A stretch of 64,000 nucleotides of DNA from Streptomyces sp. AC512_CC834 (GCF_019049325.1 NZ_JAGMUO010000030.1:1-64000), one strand, 5' to 3'. Shown: positions 33,454 to 42,392, counted from the first letter of the stretch. Notes: a model not told the origin generated them from the letters alone. Numbers and translations are program-made.

Positions 33454-34604
33454 CGGAGAACGTCTGGACGAGATGGCCTTCCAGGGAGGCGCTCCTGCAC
33501 GAGGGGGTCTCCCGCCCCCGGCGACTGCTCGCCTGGGCGGTGCGTCTGGTGGTGTTCGGGGTGCTGCTGTGGAGCGCGTTCACCAGCAGCCCGCTGCACG
33601 GGTGGGGCGCGGTCGCCGCGGTCGTCGGTCTGCTGGCCGCCGTGTGCGTGGCATGGGCCTTCTTCCGGGCCACGCTCGCGCACCGGTTGTGGCCGTCCCT
33701 GGCCCTCGTCGCCGTGATGTTCGCGATCGCGGCCGTCGCCCAGCCCGTCGGCCTCCGGGTCCCCGCACTGCTCATCTGGTGCGGCTGCGCCGTCGTGGCC
33801 CTGGAACGGATGCCCATCGCGGCCGCGCTGCCCGTGGCCTCGGCGGGCCTGGTCTCTTACGCCCTGGTCAGCGACGACGCATGGCTGACCTCGGCGGCGA
33901 CGTCGGGAGGACTGGCCCTGGCCGGATACGTCCTGAGACTCGACGCCGAGGCACGGGGGAACGCGCAGCGGCTGCTGACCCAGGAGCGGGCCGCCCGGGC
34001 GGCCGAGGCGGAGTCCGCGGCACTCGCGGAACGGGCCCGCATCGCACGGGAGATCCACGACGTGCTGGCGCACAGCCTCTCGGCGCAGATGGTGCACCTG
34101 GAGGCGGCCCGGTTGCTGATCGAGCGGGACGCCGACCGGCAGCAGATCCTCGACCGGGTGGTGGCGGCGCGAGGGATGGCCCGCGACGGACTCGCCGAGA
34201 CCCGGCAGGCGCTGTCCGCCCTGCGCGGGGAGCTGACGCCGCTGGAGGACTTCCTGGCCCGCCTCGTCGACACGGCCGAGGGCGATGCCGAGGTCACCAT
34301 TACGGGGGATCGCAGACCGCTGCCGGCCGAGGCGTCGCAGGCCGTGCGCAGGGTCGCCCAGGAGGCGCTGACGAACGCCCGCAGGCACGCCCCCGGCGCC
34401 AGGGTGCGGGTGCGGCTGGACTACAGCGCCCGCGAAGTGATGCTGGACGTGCGGGACTCGGGAGGCTCGTCCGGTGAACCCACCGGCACCGGAGGTGGGT
34501 ACGGTCTGCTGGGCATGCGGGAGCGTGCCGAATTGCTGGGCGGCTCGCTGCGGGCAGGTCCGGGCGAGGAGGGGTTCGTGGTGACGTTGAAGGTGCCCGT
34601 ATGA
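33450..34604 (+). CDS. Sensor histidine kinase, NarL/DesK type
   Basis: A 384-residue kinase. Residues about 25-165 hold four to five membrane helices with little extracellular sequence, so the signal is probably within the membrane. The HisKA_3 dimerisation domain has the phospho-acceptor H203 in ARIAREIHDVLAHSLSAQ. The HATPase domain has AVRRVAQEALTNARRHAPGA (N-box), LDVRDSGGSSG (G1) and GYGLLGMRERAELLGGSL (G2). It overlaps both neighbours by 4 bp. Cognate regulator is the next gene. This layout resembles DesK/LiaS-type membrane-stress kinases. Confidence 0.93.
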   Translation: MTENVWTRWPSREALLHEGVSRPRRLLAWAVRLVVFGVLLWSAFTSSPLHGWGAVAAVVGLLAAVCVAWAFFRATLAHRLWPSLALVAVMFAIAAVAQPVGLRVPALLIWCGCAVVALERMPIAAALPVASAGLVSYALVSDDAWLTSAATSGGLALAGYVLRLDAEARGNAQRLLTQERAARAAEAESAALAERARIAREIHDVLAHSLSAQMVHLEAARLLIERDADRQQILDRVVAARGMARDGLAETRQALSALRGELTPLEDFLARLVDTAEGDAEVTITGDRRPLPAEASQAVRRVAQEALTNARRHAPGARVRVRLDYSAREVMLDVRDSGGSSGEPTGTGGGYGLLGMRERAELLGGSLRAGPGEEGFVVTLKVPV

Positions 34605-35293
34605 CGCAGGAGGCAGGCGGGAGCCCGGCACGGGTGGTGGTCGTGGACGATCAGACCGTCGTGCGGGAGGGGATCGTGATGCTGCTCGGACTGCTGCCCG
34701 GAGTCGAGGTCGTGGGCGCGGCCGGCGACGGCGAGGAGGCGGTGCGCCTCGTCGCCGAACTCGCTCCGGACGTGGTGCTGATGGACCTGCGCATGCCCCG
34801 ATGCGACGGGGTGGAGGCCACCCGCCGCATTCGGGCCGAACACCCCGCGACGCAGGTCGTCGTGCTGACTACGTACGCGGACGACGAGTCGCTGTTCCCC
34901 GCGTTGAGAGCGGGCGCGCGCGGCTATCTCACCAAGGACGCAGGCGGGGACGAGATCGTTCGGGCGGTGCACAGCGTCCTGTCCGGAGACGCGGGACTCG
35001 CTCCGGGCATCCAGCGGCGGTTGCTGGAGCGCCTGTCCGAGTCCGAGCCGCGGCGGGAGGGGCCGCCCGAGCCGCCGGACGGGCTCACCGTCCGGGAGAC
35101 CGAGGTGCTGGTCCTCATCGCCGAGGGGTTCAACAACCACCAGATCGCGAGCCGACTGCACGTCTCCACCGCGACGGTGAAGACCCACATCAACAACCTG
35201 TTCTCCAAGACAGGCATCAAGGACCGTGCTCAGGCGGTGCGTTACGCCTATGGGAAGGGGCTGGTGCGGCCACCGGGGGGAGGAATCACCTGA
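34601..35293 (+). CDS. LuxR-type response regulator (NarL family)
   Basis: A 230-residue regulator. The receiver has the acidic pair in VVVVDDQTV, phospho-acceptor D62 in VVLMDLRMP, T90 and K112, all intact. The C-terminal LuxR helix-turn-helix is at about 165-220 (LTVRETEVLVLIAEGFNNHQIASRLHVSTATVKTHINNLFSKTGIKDRAQAVRYA, read in pieces). Translation is coupled to the kinase through an ATGA overlap. Likely targets include its own operon through the TCCACCC boxes upstream; that link is inference. Confidence 0.94.
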   Translation: MTQEAGGSPARVVVVDDQTVVREGIVMLLGLLPGVEVVGAAGDGEEAVRLVAELAPDVVLMDLRMPRCDGVEATRRIRAEHPATQVVVLTTYADDESLFPALRAGARGYLTKDAGGDEIVRAVHSVLSGDAGLAPGIQRRLLERLSESEPRREGPPEPPDGLTVRETEVLVLIAEGFNNHQIASRLHVSTATVKTHINNLFSKTGIKDRAQAVRYAYGKGLVRPPGGGIT

Positions 35294-35353
35294 TGGGGTG
35301 AAGCGCGTGGGGAAGAAGAGTCGGGGATCTTCCCGTTCTGTCCATCCTTGGGC

Positions 35354-35929
35354 ATGCAGTCAAGCAACGATCGGCCACGCGGTGCCGGGGGCGGTCCTCA
35401 AAGCGCTGTCCATCACCGTGCCGTGCCTGGCAGGGCCTACGTCGAGGCGGTCGGCCCCCGGCACGACGATCCGCGGTACGACGACCCGTGGTACGACGCA
35501 CTCGCCTCCGGCTGGGGCGAGTCGGCCGGTCCGGGAACCCCCGAGCAGGCACTGCCACCGATGCCCCGGGGAGCGGCGGGGGCGCCGCCCCTGGCCGCGG
35601 CCGACGTGTACCTGGAGGTCCAGCGCAGCGCGGCCTTCCAGGAGGTCCGCAGCCGGTACCGGAGGTTCGTGGTGCCGACGGTCGCCGCCTTCTTCCTGTG
35701 GTACGTCGCCTACGTGGTGGCCGCCACGACGGCACCCACCCTGATGGCCCGGCCGGTGGCCGGCGCGGTGAACGTGGCGATGGTCGCCGGGCTCGGGCAG
35801 TTCCTCACCACGTTCCTGCTCACCTGGGCCTACACCCGGCACGCCCGGCTGCGCAGGGACCGCGCCGCGCTCGAACTGCGATGGGACACGCAGGAACTGA
35901 CGCGCGGTGTGCGAGGCGGTGCGTCGTGA
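35354..35929 (+). CDS. DUF485 membrane protein (YjcH-like)
   Basis: A 191-residue protein. The first about 90 residues are polar and Pro/Asp-rich, followed by the DUF485 domain: YLEVQRSAAFQEVRSRYRRFVVPTVAAFFLWYVAYVV, a short loop, then the second helix NVAMVAGLGQFLTTFLLTWAYTRHAR. DUF485 proteins are regularly encoded just before acetate/carboxylate symporters of the ActP type, as here, with a 4-bp overlap (GTGA). It is thought to be an accessory subunit. Start is either the TTG at 35348 or the ATG at 35354; neither has a strong ribosome site. Confidence 0.86.
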   Translation: MQSSNDRPRGAGGGPQSAVHHRAVPGRAYVEAVGPRHDDPRYDDPWYDALASGWGESAGPGTPEQALPPMPRGAAGAPPLAAADVYLEVQRSAAFQEVRSRYRRFVVPTVAAFFLWYVAYVVAATTAPTLMARPVAGAVNVAMVAGLGQFLTTFLLTWAYTRHARLRRDRAALELRWDTQELTRGVRGGAS

Positions 35930-37518
35930 CGGGCGACCATCAGACGCTGGCGCTGCTGCTGTTCAGCACGTTCGTCGCCGTCACGCTCGGGATCACCACA
36001 TGGGTGGGCCGCCACCGCCACGGCTCGGCCGAGGAGTTCTATGCGGGCGGCCGCCTCTTCTCACCGATGGAGAATGGTTTTGCCATCGCCGGTGACTACA
36101 TGTCGGCCGCGTCCTTCCTCGGCATCTCGGGACTCATCGCGCTCTACGGGTACGACGGCATGCTGTACTCGGTGGGCTTTCTGGTGGCCTGGCTCGTCGT
36201 CCTGTTCCTCGTCGCCGAACTGGTCCGCAACTGCGGGAGGTTCACCCTCGCCGACGTCGTGGCCGCCCGGATGAGGGAGCGGCCGGTACGGATCGCGGCG
36301 GGGACCTCCTCGGTCACCGTCTCCGTGCTGTACCTGGTGGCGCAGATGGTGGGCGCGGGCAGCCTGGTCGCGCTGCTGCTCGGCGGCACGACCGAGGCGG
36401 CGCGGACGTGGACCGTCATCGGCGTCGGCGCGCTCATGGTGATCTATGTGTCGCTGGGCGGGATGCGCGCCACCACCTGGATCCAGATCGTGAAGGCGGT
36501 GCTGCTGCTCGCCGGCACCGTGGCGCTGACCACGCTCGTCCTGGTGCGCTTCCACGGCGACGTCGACCGTCTGCTGCGCTCGGCGGCCGAGCGCAGCGGT
36601 CACGGTGAGGCGTTCCTCGCGCCCGGGCTGGCGTACGGCGGGGACTGGGTCTCCCGCTTCGACTTCATCAGTCTGGGGCTGGCCCTGGTGCTGGGCACCG
36701 CCGGACTGCCGCACATCCTGTCCCGCTTCTACACCGTGCCCACCGCACGGGCGGCCAGGCGCTCCGTCGTCTGGTCGATCGGTCTCATCGGCGGCTTCTA
36801 TCTGATGACGATCGTGCTCGGGTTCGGTGCCGCCGCCCTGGTCGGGCCGGACACCGTGCGCGCGTCGAACGCCGCCGGGAACACAGCGGTGCCACTGCTC
36901 GCCCTCGACCTGGGCGGCGGGGCGCAGTCCACCGGCGGGACGGTCCTGTTCGCGGTGGTCGCCGCGGTCGCCTTCGCCACCATCCTCGCGGTCGTCGCCG
37001 GCATCACCCTGGCCTCCTCGGCGTCCGTGGCCCACGACCTGTACGCGTCCTTGCGGCGTCGCGGCTCCAAGCCGCGCAGCGAGGTCGCCGTGGCCCGGGT
37101 CGCCGCCGTCGGCATCGGAGCCGTCGCGATCGGGCTCGGTCTGCTCGCCCGCGACCTCAACGTCGCGTTCCTGGTGGGCCTCGCCTTCGCCGTCGCCGCG
37201 TCCGCCAATCTGCCGGTGCTGCTCTACTCGCTGTTCTGGCGCGGCTTCACCACGCGGGGTGCGGTGTGGGCCGTATACGGGGGCCTGGTCCCGTCCGTGG
37301 TGCTCGTGCTGCTGTCCCCGGTGGTCTCCGGCAGCCCGCAGTCGCTCTTCCCCGGCCTCGACTTCCAGTACTTCCCCCTGCAGAACCCCGGCCTGGTCTC
37401 GATCCCGCTGGGCTTCGTCGCGGGCTGGCTGGGCACGCTCACCTCGCCGGAGATCCCGGACGAGGCCAAGCACGCCGAGACCGAGGTGCGCTCGCTGACC
37501 GGCGCGGGGGCCGTGTAG
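35926..37518 (+). CDS. Sodium:solute symporter, ActP-like (acetate/monocarboxylate)
   Basis: A 530-residue secondary transporter of the SSS family with about 13 membrane helices. Family marks include EEFYAGGRLFSPMENGFAIAGDYMSAASFLGISG, LADVVAARMRERPVR, GGMRATTWIQIVKAVLL, LGTAGLPHILSRFYTVPTARAARRS and ITLASSASVAHDLY. It begins at a GTG overlapping the DUF485 stop, and pairing with DUF485 points to acetate or another short carboxylate. It converges on a CitA/CitB-type two-component system, which might control it; 44 bp separate the stop codons. Confidence 0.92.
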   Translation: MTGDHQTLALLLFSTFVAVTLGITTWVGRHRHGSAEEFYAGGRLFSPMENGFAIAGDYMSAASFLGISGLIALYGYDGMLYSVGFLVAWLVVLFLVAELVRNCGRFTLADVVAARMRERPVRIAAGTSSVTVSVLYLVAQMVGAGSLVALLLGGTTEAARTWTVIGVGALMVIYVSLGGMRATTWIQIVKAVLLLAGTVALTTLVLVRFHGDVDRLLRSAAERSGHGEAFLAPGLAYGGDWVSRFDFISLGLALVLGTAGLPHILSRFYTVPTARAARRSVVWSIGLIGGFYLMTIVLGFGAAALVGPDTVRASNAAGNTAVPLLALDLGGGAQSTGGTVLFAVVAAVAFATILAVVAGITLASSASVAHDLYASLRRRGSKPRSEVAVARVAAVGIGAVAIGLGLLARDLNVAFLVGLAFAVAASANLPVLLYSLFWRGFTTRGAVWAVYGGLVPSVVLVLLSPVVSGSPQSLFPGLDFQYFPLQNPGLVSIPLGFVAGWLGTLTSPEIPDEAKHAETEVRSLTGAGAV

Positions 37519-37562
37519 GAACGGCGGCGGCGGTCCCGGGCGTCCTCGTCCGACGGGCCGTC

Positions 37563-38243
37563 TCAGGCGCGGGTCGCCCACTCGTAGCGGTGCTCGGGGC
37601 GGCCCGCGTCGCCGTACTTGAGCGTCAGCCGGGCCCGCCCGGTGCGTTCCAGGAGCTTCAGATAACGCTGCGCGGTCTGGCGGCTCACGCCGGTCCGCTC
37701 GGCGATCTCCTGGGCGGAGAGCGGCCCGTCGGCCTTCAGCAGGCACTGGCGCACCAGTTCGGCGGTGGTGGGGGAGTGCCCCTTGGGCAGCCCCGGCTCC
37801 GACGGCGCGGACAGGGCGCCGAAGATCCGGTCGACCTCCGCCTGCTCCGCCTCGCCGCCGCCGTCGAGCGTGCGGCGCAGCTCCGCGTACGCCTCCAGCT
37901 TGGCGCGCAGGCCGGCGAAGGCGAATGGTTTCACCAGGTACTGCAGGGCACCCTGACGCATCGCCGCCTGCACGGTCGACACGTCCCGAGCGGCCGTCAC
38001 CATGATCACGTCGGTCTGGAGGCCGCGCCTCCGCATCTCCTGGACGACCTCCAGACCGGTCCGGTCGGGCAGGTAGTGGTCCAGCAGGATCAGGTCCGGG
38101 CGAGGGAGCTGCTCCACGCCGCGCAGCGCTTCCAGCGCAGTGTGGGCCTGACCGGCGACATGGAAGCCCGGCACCTTTTCGACGTAGGCGGCGTTGACCC
38201 GCGCGACCCGCGTGTCGTCGTCCACGACCAGGACCTCGATCAT
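37563..38243 (-). CDS. CitB/DcuR-type response regulator
   Basis: A 226-residue regulator with an N-terminal receiver (VLVVDDDTRV, phospho-acceptor D55 in LILLDHYLPD, K105) and a C-terminal winged-helix/HTH of the CitB group (PTTAELVRQCLL, LSAQEIAERTGVSRQTAQRYLKLLERTGRARLTLKYG). CitB-type systems respond to di- or tricarboxylates and switch on their transport. The start ATG at 38243 overlaps the kinase stop by 4 bp (ATGA), so the pair is coupled. Likely targets are the facing symporter pair or the nearby citrate genes. Confidence 0.94.
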   Translation of the reverse strand: MIEVLVVDDDTRVARVNAAYVEKVPGFHVAGQAHTALEALRGVEQLPRPDLILLDHYLPDRTGLEVVQEMRRRGLQTDVIMVTAARDVSTVQAAMRQGALQYLVKPFAFAGLRAKLEAYAELRRTLDGGGEAEQAEVDRIFGALSAPSEPGLPKGHSPTTAELVRQCLLKADGPLSAQEIAERTGVSRQTAQRYLKLLERTGRARLTLKYGDAGRPEHRYEWATRA

Positions 38244-39937
38244 CGGGACTCCGTCTCGACAGCGATGTTCACATTCTCGACAGCGGTGTTCACCGAAGCG
38301 GTGAGGGCGGGCTCCGGGTCCGGTTCGGTCAGGGCCTCGGGCAGGACGACGGCGAACTCCGCGCCCCCGCCGTACGCCTCTCCGACGCTCGCGCTGCCAC
38401 CCTGCCGCTCCGCCAGCCGGCGGACCAGCGACAGCCCGATGCCACGCCGGCGGTGTGCCGGCGGCTCCTTGGTTGACCAACCCGCCGTGAACACCAGCTC
38501 CCGGTGCTCCGCCGGAATCCCGGGCCCCGTGTCGCGCACCGTGAGCGTGGCGGCTCGCCCCTGTGCACGCAACTCGACCTCCACGCGCGCGTGCGAGGTC
38601 CCCGCCGCGGCGTCGAGCGCGTTGTCGACGAGGTTGCCGACGATCGTGACGAGCCCCCTGGGATCGACCAGGCGGTCCGGCAGCCGCGTCCGGTCCGAGA
38701 CCCACAGCGCCACTCCACGTTCGGCCGCGACGGTCGCCTTGCCGACCAGCAGGGCGGCGAGAAGGGGGTCCTGGATCCTCTCGGTGATCTGCTCCGCGGT
38801 GACCCGGTGGTCGCCGACCACCTCGCCGACGAACTCCACCGCGTCGTCGTACATCTCCAGCTCGAGCAGTCCCAGCAGGGTGTGCATGCGGTTGGCGTGC
38901 TCGTGGTCCTGCGCGCGCAGCGCGTCGATCAGGCCGCGCGTGGAGTCCAGCTCCCGGCCGAGCTGCTCCAGCTCGGTGCGGTCGCGCAGGGTGGCGACGG
39001 CCCCGCCGTCGTCGGTGGGCATCCGGTTGGCGACCAGGACCCGCTGGCCGCGCACGGTCAGCAGGTCGGTTCCGGTCACCCGGCCGGCCAGGACGTCGGC
39101 CGTGCGTCCCGTGCCGAGCGCCTCGTCGGGGGAGCGGCCGACGGCCTCGCCGCCGATGCCGAGCAGACGCTGCGCCTCGTCGTTGAGCAGGCGCACCCGG
39201 CCGGCGCGGTCGAGGGCGACGACCCCCTCCCGGATGCCGTGCAGCATCGCCTCGCGCTCCGCCAGCAGCCCCGCGATGTCCGAGAAGGCCAGGTCCCGGG
39301 TCTGCCGCTGTACCCGGCGCGAGATGATCCAGGACGCCAGGGCTCCGACGGCCAGCGCGCCACCGGCGTACGCGAAGAGGCCGGGAATGGCGTGGATCAG
39401 CCGCGCCCGGACGCTGTCGTACGCGATGCCCACCGAGACCGCTCCGACGATCTCGCCGTCGCCGTCGCGCAACGGCACCTTTCCGCGGGCGGAGCGCCCC
39501 AGGGTGCCGTTGTCGATCTCCATGACCTCGCGTCCGGCCAGGGCCTGCCCGGGGTCGGTCGACACGACCTCGCCGATGCGCGTCGGATCGGTGTGCGACC
39601 AGCGCACGCCCTGCCGGTCCATCACCACGACGTACTCCGCCTTGGTGGCCTCGCGGACCCGCTCCGCCTCCCGCTGCACCGGGCCGTCCGCCGCCGGCCG
39701 GGTGGTCCGCAGGTCCCGTACGACCTGCGGCTGCTGAGCGGTGGTCTGCGCGATCGCCAGCGCCCTGCGCATCGCCTGGTCGTCAAGCTGGTCGCCGAGC
39801 GGTGCCAGGAACAGCCCGGTCGCGAGCACCGCCACTCCCGCGGCGATCGCAAGCTGCATCAGCAGGACCTGCGAGAACACCCGCCGCGGCAGGCCCAGGC
39901 GCAGACGGCGTACGGAGGGAGTGGAGCTCATACCCAT
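38240..39937 (-). CDS. CitA/DcuS-type sensor histidine kinase
   Basis: Membrane kinase of about 565 residues. Helix 1 (VLLMQLAIAAGVAVLATGLFLAP), an extracytoplasmic PAS-like sensor of about 135 residues, helix 2 (LFAYAGGALAVGALASWII), a cytoplasmic PAS (ALDRAGRVRLLNDEAQRLLG), a DHp helix DHEHANRMHTLLGLLELEMYD with acceptor about H343, and a HATPase (GNLVDNALDA, VRDTGPGIP, RRGIGLSLVRRLAERQGG). ATGs at 39937 and 39931 are both possible; neither has a clear ribosome site. The sensor should face outward and bind a carboxylate. It is encoded just upstream of, and overlaps, its regulator. Confidence 0.93.
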   Translation of the reverse strand: MGMSSTPSVRRLRLGLPRRVFSQVLLMQLAIAAGVAVLATGLFLAPLGDQLDDQAMRRALAIAQTTAQQPQVVRDLRTTRPAADGPVQREAERVREATKAEYVVVMDRQGVRWSHTDPTRIGEVVSTDPGQALAGREVMEIDNGTLGRSARGKVPLRDGDGEIVGAVSVGIAYDSVRARLIHAIPGLFAYAGGALAVGALASWIISRRVQRQTRDLAFSDIAGLLAEREAMLHGIREGVVALDRAGRVRLLNDEAQRLLGIGGEAVGRSPDEALGTGRTADVLAGRVTGTDLLTVRGQRVLVANRMPTDDGGAVATLRDRTELEQLGRELDSTRGLIDALRAQDHEHANRMHTLLGLLELEMYDDAVEFVGEVVGDHRVTAEQITERIQDPLLAALLVGKATVAAERGVALWVSDRTRLPDRLVDPRGLVTIVGNLVDNALDAAAGTSHARVEVELRAQGRAATLTVRDTGPGIPAEHRELVFTAGWSTKEPPAHRRRGIGLSLVRRLAERQGGSASVGEAYGGGAEFAVVLPEALTEPDPEPALTASVNTAVENVNIAVETESR

Positions 39938-40020
39938 GACGGTACGTGGGAGGTGGCGGCCTGCCGTAGAGGGGTGTGGCGCGGATCTCCCGTCCGCTGC
40001 GCGCCGGCCGGAGCGGAACG

Positions 40021-40965
40021 TCAGCTCGCGAGTGCCGCCGTCACCGACAGTTCGCGCACCCCGGTGACCTCCATCCGCGCAGGCGAGCCCAGGACCGACG
40101 CCCCGCAGCTCTCCGGGCGCGGTGGCGCCGACGCGCTCTGCACGACGGTGACGCGCCAGTGCCGGCCGTCGCGGTGGGCCAGGGTCACCTCCCAGTGCGG
40201 TGCGGCACCGTCCGTCCGTACGACGCTCAGCGCCTCGGCGGTGTCCTCGCCCACGGCCGACCGCACGGCCAGCTCGGCCGCCTGACCGGGGCGCTCCCAC
40301 GCGGAGTGCCCGCGGCAGCCCTCGACGACGATCCGGCCCTCCCGCGCACCGTGCAGGATCTCCTTGACGGTGTGGGCCTGGACCCGGCCGTACACGTATC
40401 CGTGGGGCAGCACGAGCACGGTCGGTGAGAAACGGTGGCCTCCCAGGTGGGTGACTTCCCAGACGCCGTCGGCTCCGGAGGCGGCGAGTTCGGCCGCCAG
40501 GGGCCTGCCGAGGAGTGCGCAGCACCGGTCGCGCTTGCCGTTGGTGCAGACGAGAGCGAGCGGATCGCCCAGGTGGGCCCCGCCGTCGAGCACCGAGTCG
40601 AAGGCGTGGCGATCGCCCCGGCCGAGTGCCGCGAAATCGAGGTCGAGCAGCCGACGGGGGTCCCCGATCGTGGTGCCGTGCAGCCACGCGTCGCCCGGCA
40701 CGGTGTGGGCCGCGTACACCCTGCGCTCGGCGGGCGTGCCACGGTCCGCGTGGCGTCCGGGGCGGCGGATGAGCGCGACGCGCACGCCCGTACCCTTCGC
40801 GGCCGTCTCGAGGGCACGGCCCAGCGCGAGGTCCAGGTGGCTCGAAGTGAGCCCCTTGGCGCCCCACGGGCCGGGCTGTTCGAGCAGCAACCAGGTCCTC
40901 GCGACGGGTGCGGTGCCCGAAACGGGCTCGTCGAGGTCCCAGGAGACGGTTGAGCACGTACTCAC
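40021..40965 (-). CDS. Sucraseferredoxin-like (thioredoxin-fold [2Fe-2S]) protein
   Basis: A 314-residue protein of the Suc_Fer-like family. It starts VSTCSTVSWDLDEPV. The C-terminal part has the thioredoxin-like ferredoxin signature CTNGKRDRCCALLGRPLAAEL and, about 30 residues later, HLGGHRFSPTVLVLPHGYVYGR. Several cysteines (CTNGKRDRCC and VEGCRGH) could hold a [2Fe-2S] cluster. Members of this family are often encoded with iron genes. Here the start region overlaps an excellent DmdR iron box, so expression should rise in low iron. A role as a reductase in iron release from siderophores is inference. Confidence 0.87.
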   Translation of the reverse strand: MSTCSTVSWDLDEPVSGTAPVARTWLLLEQPGPWGAKGLTSSHLDLALGRALETAAKGTGVRVALIRRPGRHADRGTPAERRVYAAHTVPGDAWLHGTTIGDPRRLLDLDFAALGRGDRHAFDSVLDGGAHLGDPLALVCTNGKRDRCCALLGRPLAAELAASGADGVWEVTHLGGHRFSPTVLVLPHGYVYGRVQAHTVKEILHGAREGRIVVEGCRGHSAWERPGQAAELAVRSAVGEDTAEALSVVRTDGAAPHWEVTLAHRDGRHWRVTVVQSASAPPRPESCGASVLGSPARMEVTGVRELSVTAALAS

Positions 40966-40984
40966 AGAGGTGAGCCTAACCTGA
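40966..40984. promoter_or_regulatory. DmdR/IdeR-type iron box
   Basis: AGAGGTGAGCCTAACCTGA matches 16 of 19 positions of the Streptomyces iron box TTAGGTGAGCCTAACCTAA, with the whole 15-bp core exact. It lies immediately before the GTG of the sucraseferredoxin gene. Confidence 0.8.
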
Positions 40985-41019
40985 CTTGCCCGGTGGCGAC
41001 TTCCAGCCGCGCCTGCACG

Positions 41020-42279
41020 CTACTGAGGCAGTGGTCGTGGCGGCCTCGGTCCCGAGTAGAGCCCACTGGGACGCATGCGCAGCGGGCGTTCCCCGTACTC
41101 CTCCAGCGCGTGCGCGATCCAGCCCGCCGTACGGGCCACGGCGAAGATCGTCTCGGCCGCGGTGGTGGGCATGCCCGAGGACGCGGTGAGCACGGCGAGC
41201 GCCAGATCGACGTTGGCGTGCAGCGGGGCGTGGCGGGCGGCGGTGGCCTGGATGTCCCGGGCCGCCGCGAGCGCGGGCGCCGCCCGGGGAATGTCCTCCA
41301 GGAGCGCGAAGAGGGCACGCGCGCGTGGGTCCTCGCCGGGGTAGAGCCGGTGGCCGAGCCCAGGGATGCGCCGGCCGGCCCGCAGCTCCTCCGCCACCAC
41401 CGGCGCCGCGCTGCCCACCTCGAGCACCTCCAGCAGCATCCGGTGGGCGAGCCCTCCGGCGGCGCCGTGCAGCGGCCCCTCGATCACGCCGAGCCCGGCG
41501 GACAGGGCCGCATAGGCGTGCGCCCGCGCCGACGCGGCGACGCGTACGGCGAGTGTGGAGGCCGCCAGATCGTGATCGACGAGCAGGGAGAGCGCCGTGT
41601 CGAGGGCGCGCAGCGTCGGTTCGTCGGCGGGCCGTCCGCTCAGTCGCGTCCACAGGCGACGGGCGATCGGGTCCCGGTCGGTTCCGTCGCGCAGTACGGG
41701 CGGCAGCGCGGCGACGAGGGTGGGGATGAGGACTCGCGCCGTGCCCAGCACCGCCTCCTCGGACAGGTCGAAGCGGAGCGGGTCCGCGACCGCCGCGGCG
41801 ACCGCCGCGACGCGCAGCCGGTCGGTGGGACCGGCGTGTTCGGGCAGGGCGTCGACGGCCCGGCGGGCGACGGCCACGGAGGATTCGGGGGCGGAGAAGG
41901 TGATGCCGGGACGCAGCCGGCCCGTCCAGAGCCACTCGGCCACCTCCTCGTAGGTGTGGCGGGCGGCGAGTTCCACCGCGTCGACGCCCCGGTAGTAGAA
42001 CCGGTCGCTCTCGATGAGCGTGAGACGGGTGCGCACGGCCAGCTCATGGCCGGAGGCCGCGGCGGCGCCGCTGTCGCGCCGGTTGCGTCGGGCCAGGTCC
42101 CGCACCTGGTCGGGGTCGAAGGTGCTGCCCCGGCCGCCGGGTGTGCGCCGGCTGCCGAGCTGGCCGCGGCTGACGTACGCGTACACGGTCTCGGGTTTCA
42201 CCCCGAGCAGTTCGGCGGCCTCCCTGGTGGTCAGGCGCCGCTCGCCGCCGGCGGGGTGGTCGGGCTCTTGATCGCGCAT
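41020..42279 (-). CDS. Citrate synthase-like protein with N-terminal helix-turn-helix
   Basis: A 419-residue fusion. Residues about 14-65 (RRLTTREAAELLGVKPETVYAYVSRGQLGSRR, STFDPDQVRDLARR) are a MerR/excisionase-type helix-turn-helix. Residues about 75-419 are a citrate synthase. Active-site counterparts are present: H236 in DHDLAAST, H271 in GPLHGAAGG, H310 in GLGHRLYP and D357 in HANVDLAL. The ATG at 42279 lies six nucleotides after TACGGT, so the mRNA is probably leaderless; an ATG at 42306 is the alternative. It is divergent from a second citrate synthase, with palindromes between, and could be an enzyme that also represses transcription. Confidence 0.9.
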   Translation of the reverse strand: MRDQEPDHPAGGERRLTTREAAELLGVKPETVYAYVSRGQLGSRRTPGGRGSTFDPDQVRDLARRNRRDSGAAAASGHELAVRTRLTLIESDRFYYRGVDAVELAARHTYEEVAEWLWTGRLRPGITFSAPESSVAVARRAVDALPEHAGPTDRLRVAAVAAAVADPLRFDLSEEAVLGTARVLIPTLVAALPPVLRDGTDRDPIARRLWTRLSGRPADEPTLRALDTALSLLVDHDLAASTLAVRVAASARAHAYAALSAGLGVIEGPLHGAAGGLAHRMLLEVLEVGSAAPVVAEELRAGRRIPGLGHRLYPGEDPRARALFALLEDIPRAAPALAAARDIQATAARHAPLHANVDLALAVLTASSGMPTTAAETIFAVARTAGWIAHALEEYGERPLRMRPSGLYSGPRPPRPLPQ

Positions 42280-42323
42280 GAGGTCACCGTATCGATCGAA
42301 GGACATCCGTCTTGAGCTGTGGA

Positions 42324-42376
42324 TTGACTCAATCAATATTGACAGAGTCTCAGTCAAGTATGGACAGTTGAGTCAA
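42324..42376. promoter_or_regulatory. Palindrome array between the two citrate synthase genes
   Basis: TTGACTCAA (42324-42332) and TTGAGTCAA (42368-42376) are 9-bp palindromes with centres 44 bp apart. Between them TTGAC (42339-42343) and GTCAA (42353-42357) form a wider inverted pair. The stretch is markedly A+T-rich for this genome. It probably binds the HTH of the adjacent fusion protein. Confidence 0.55.
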
Positions 42377-42392
42377 GTTTGAGGAGGCAATC

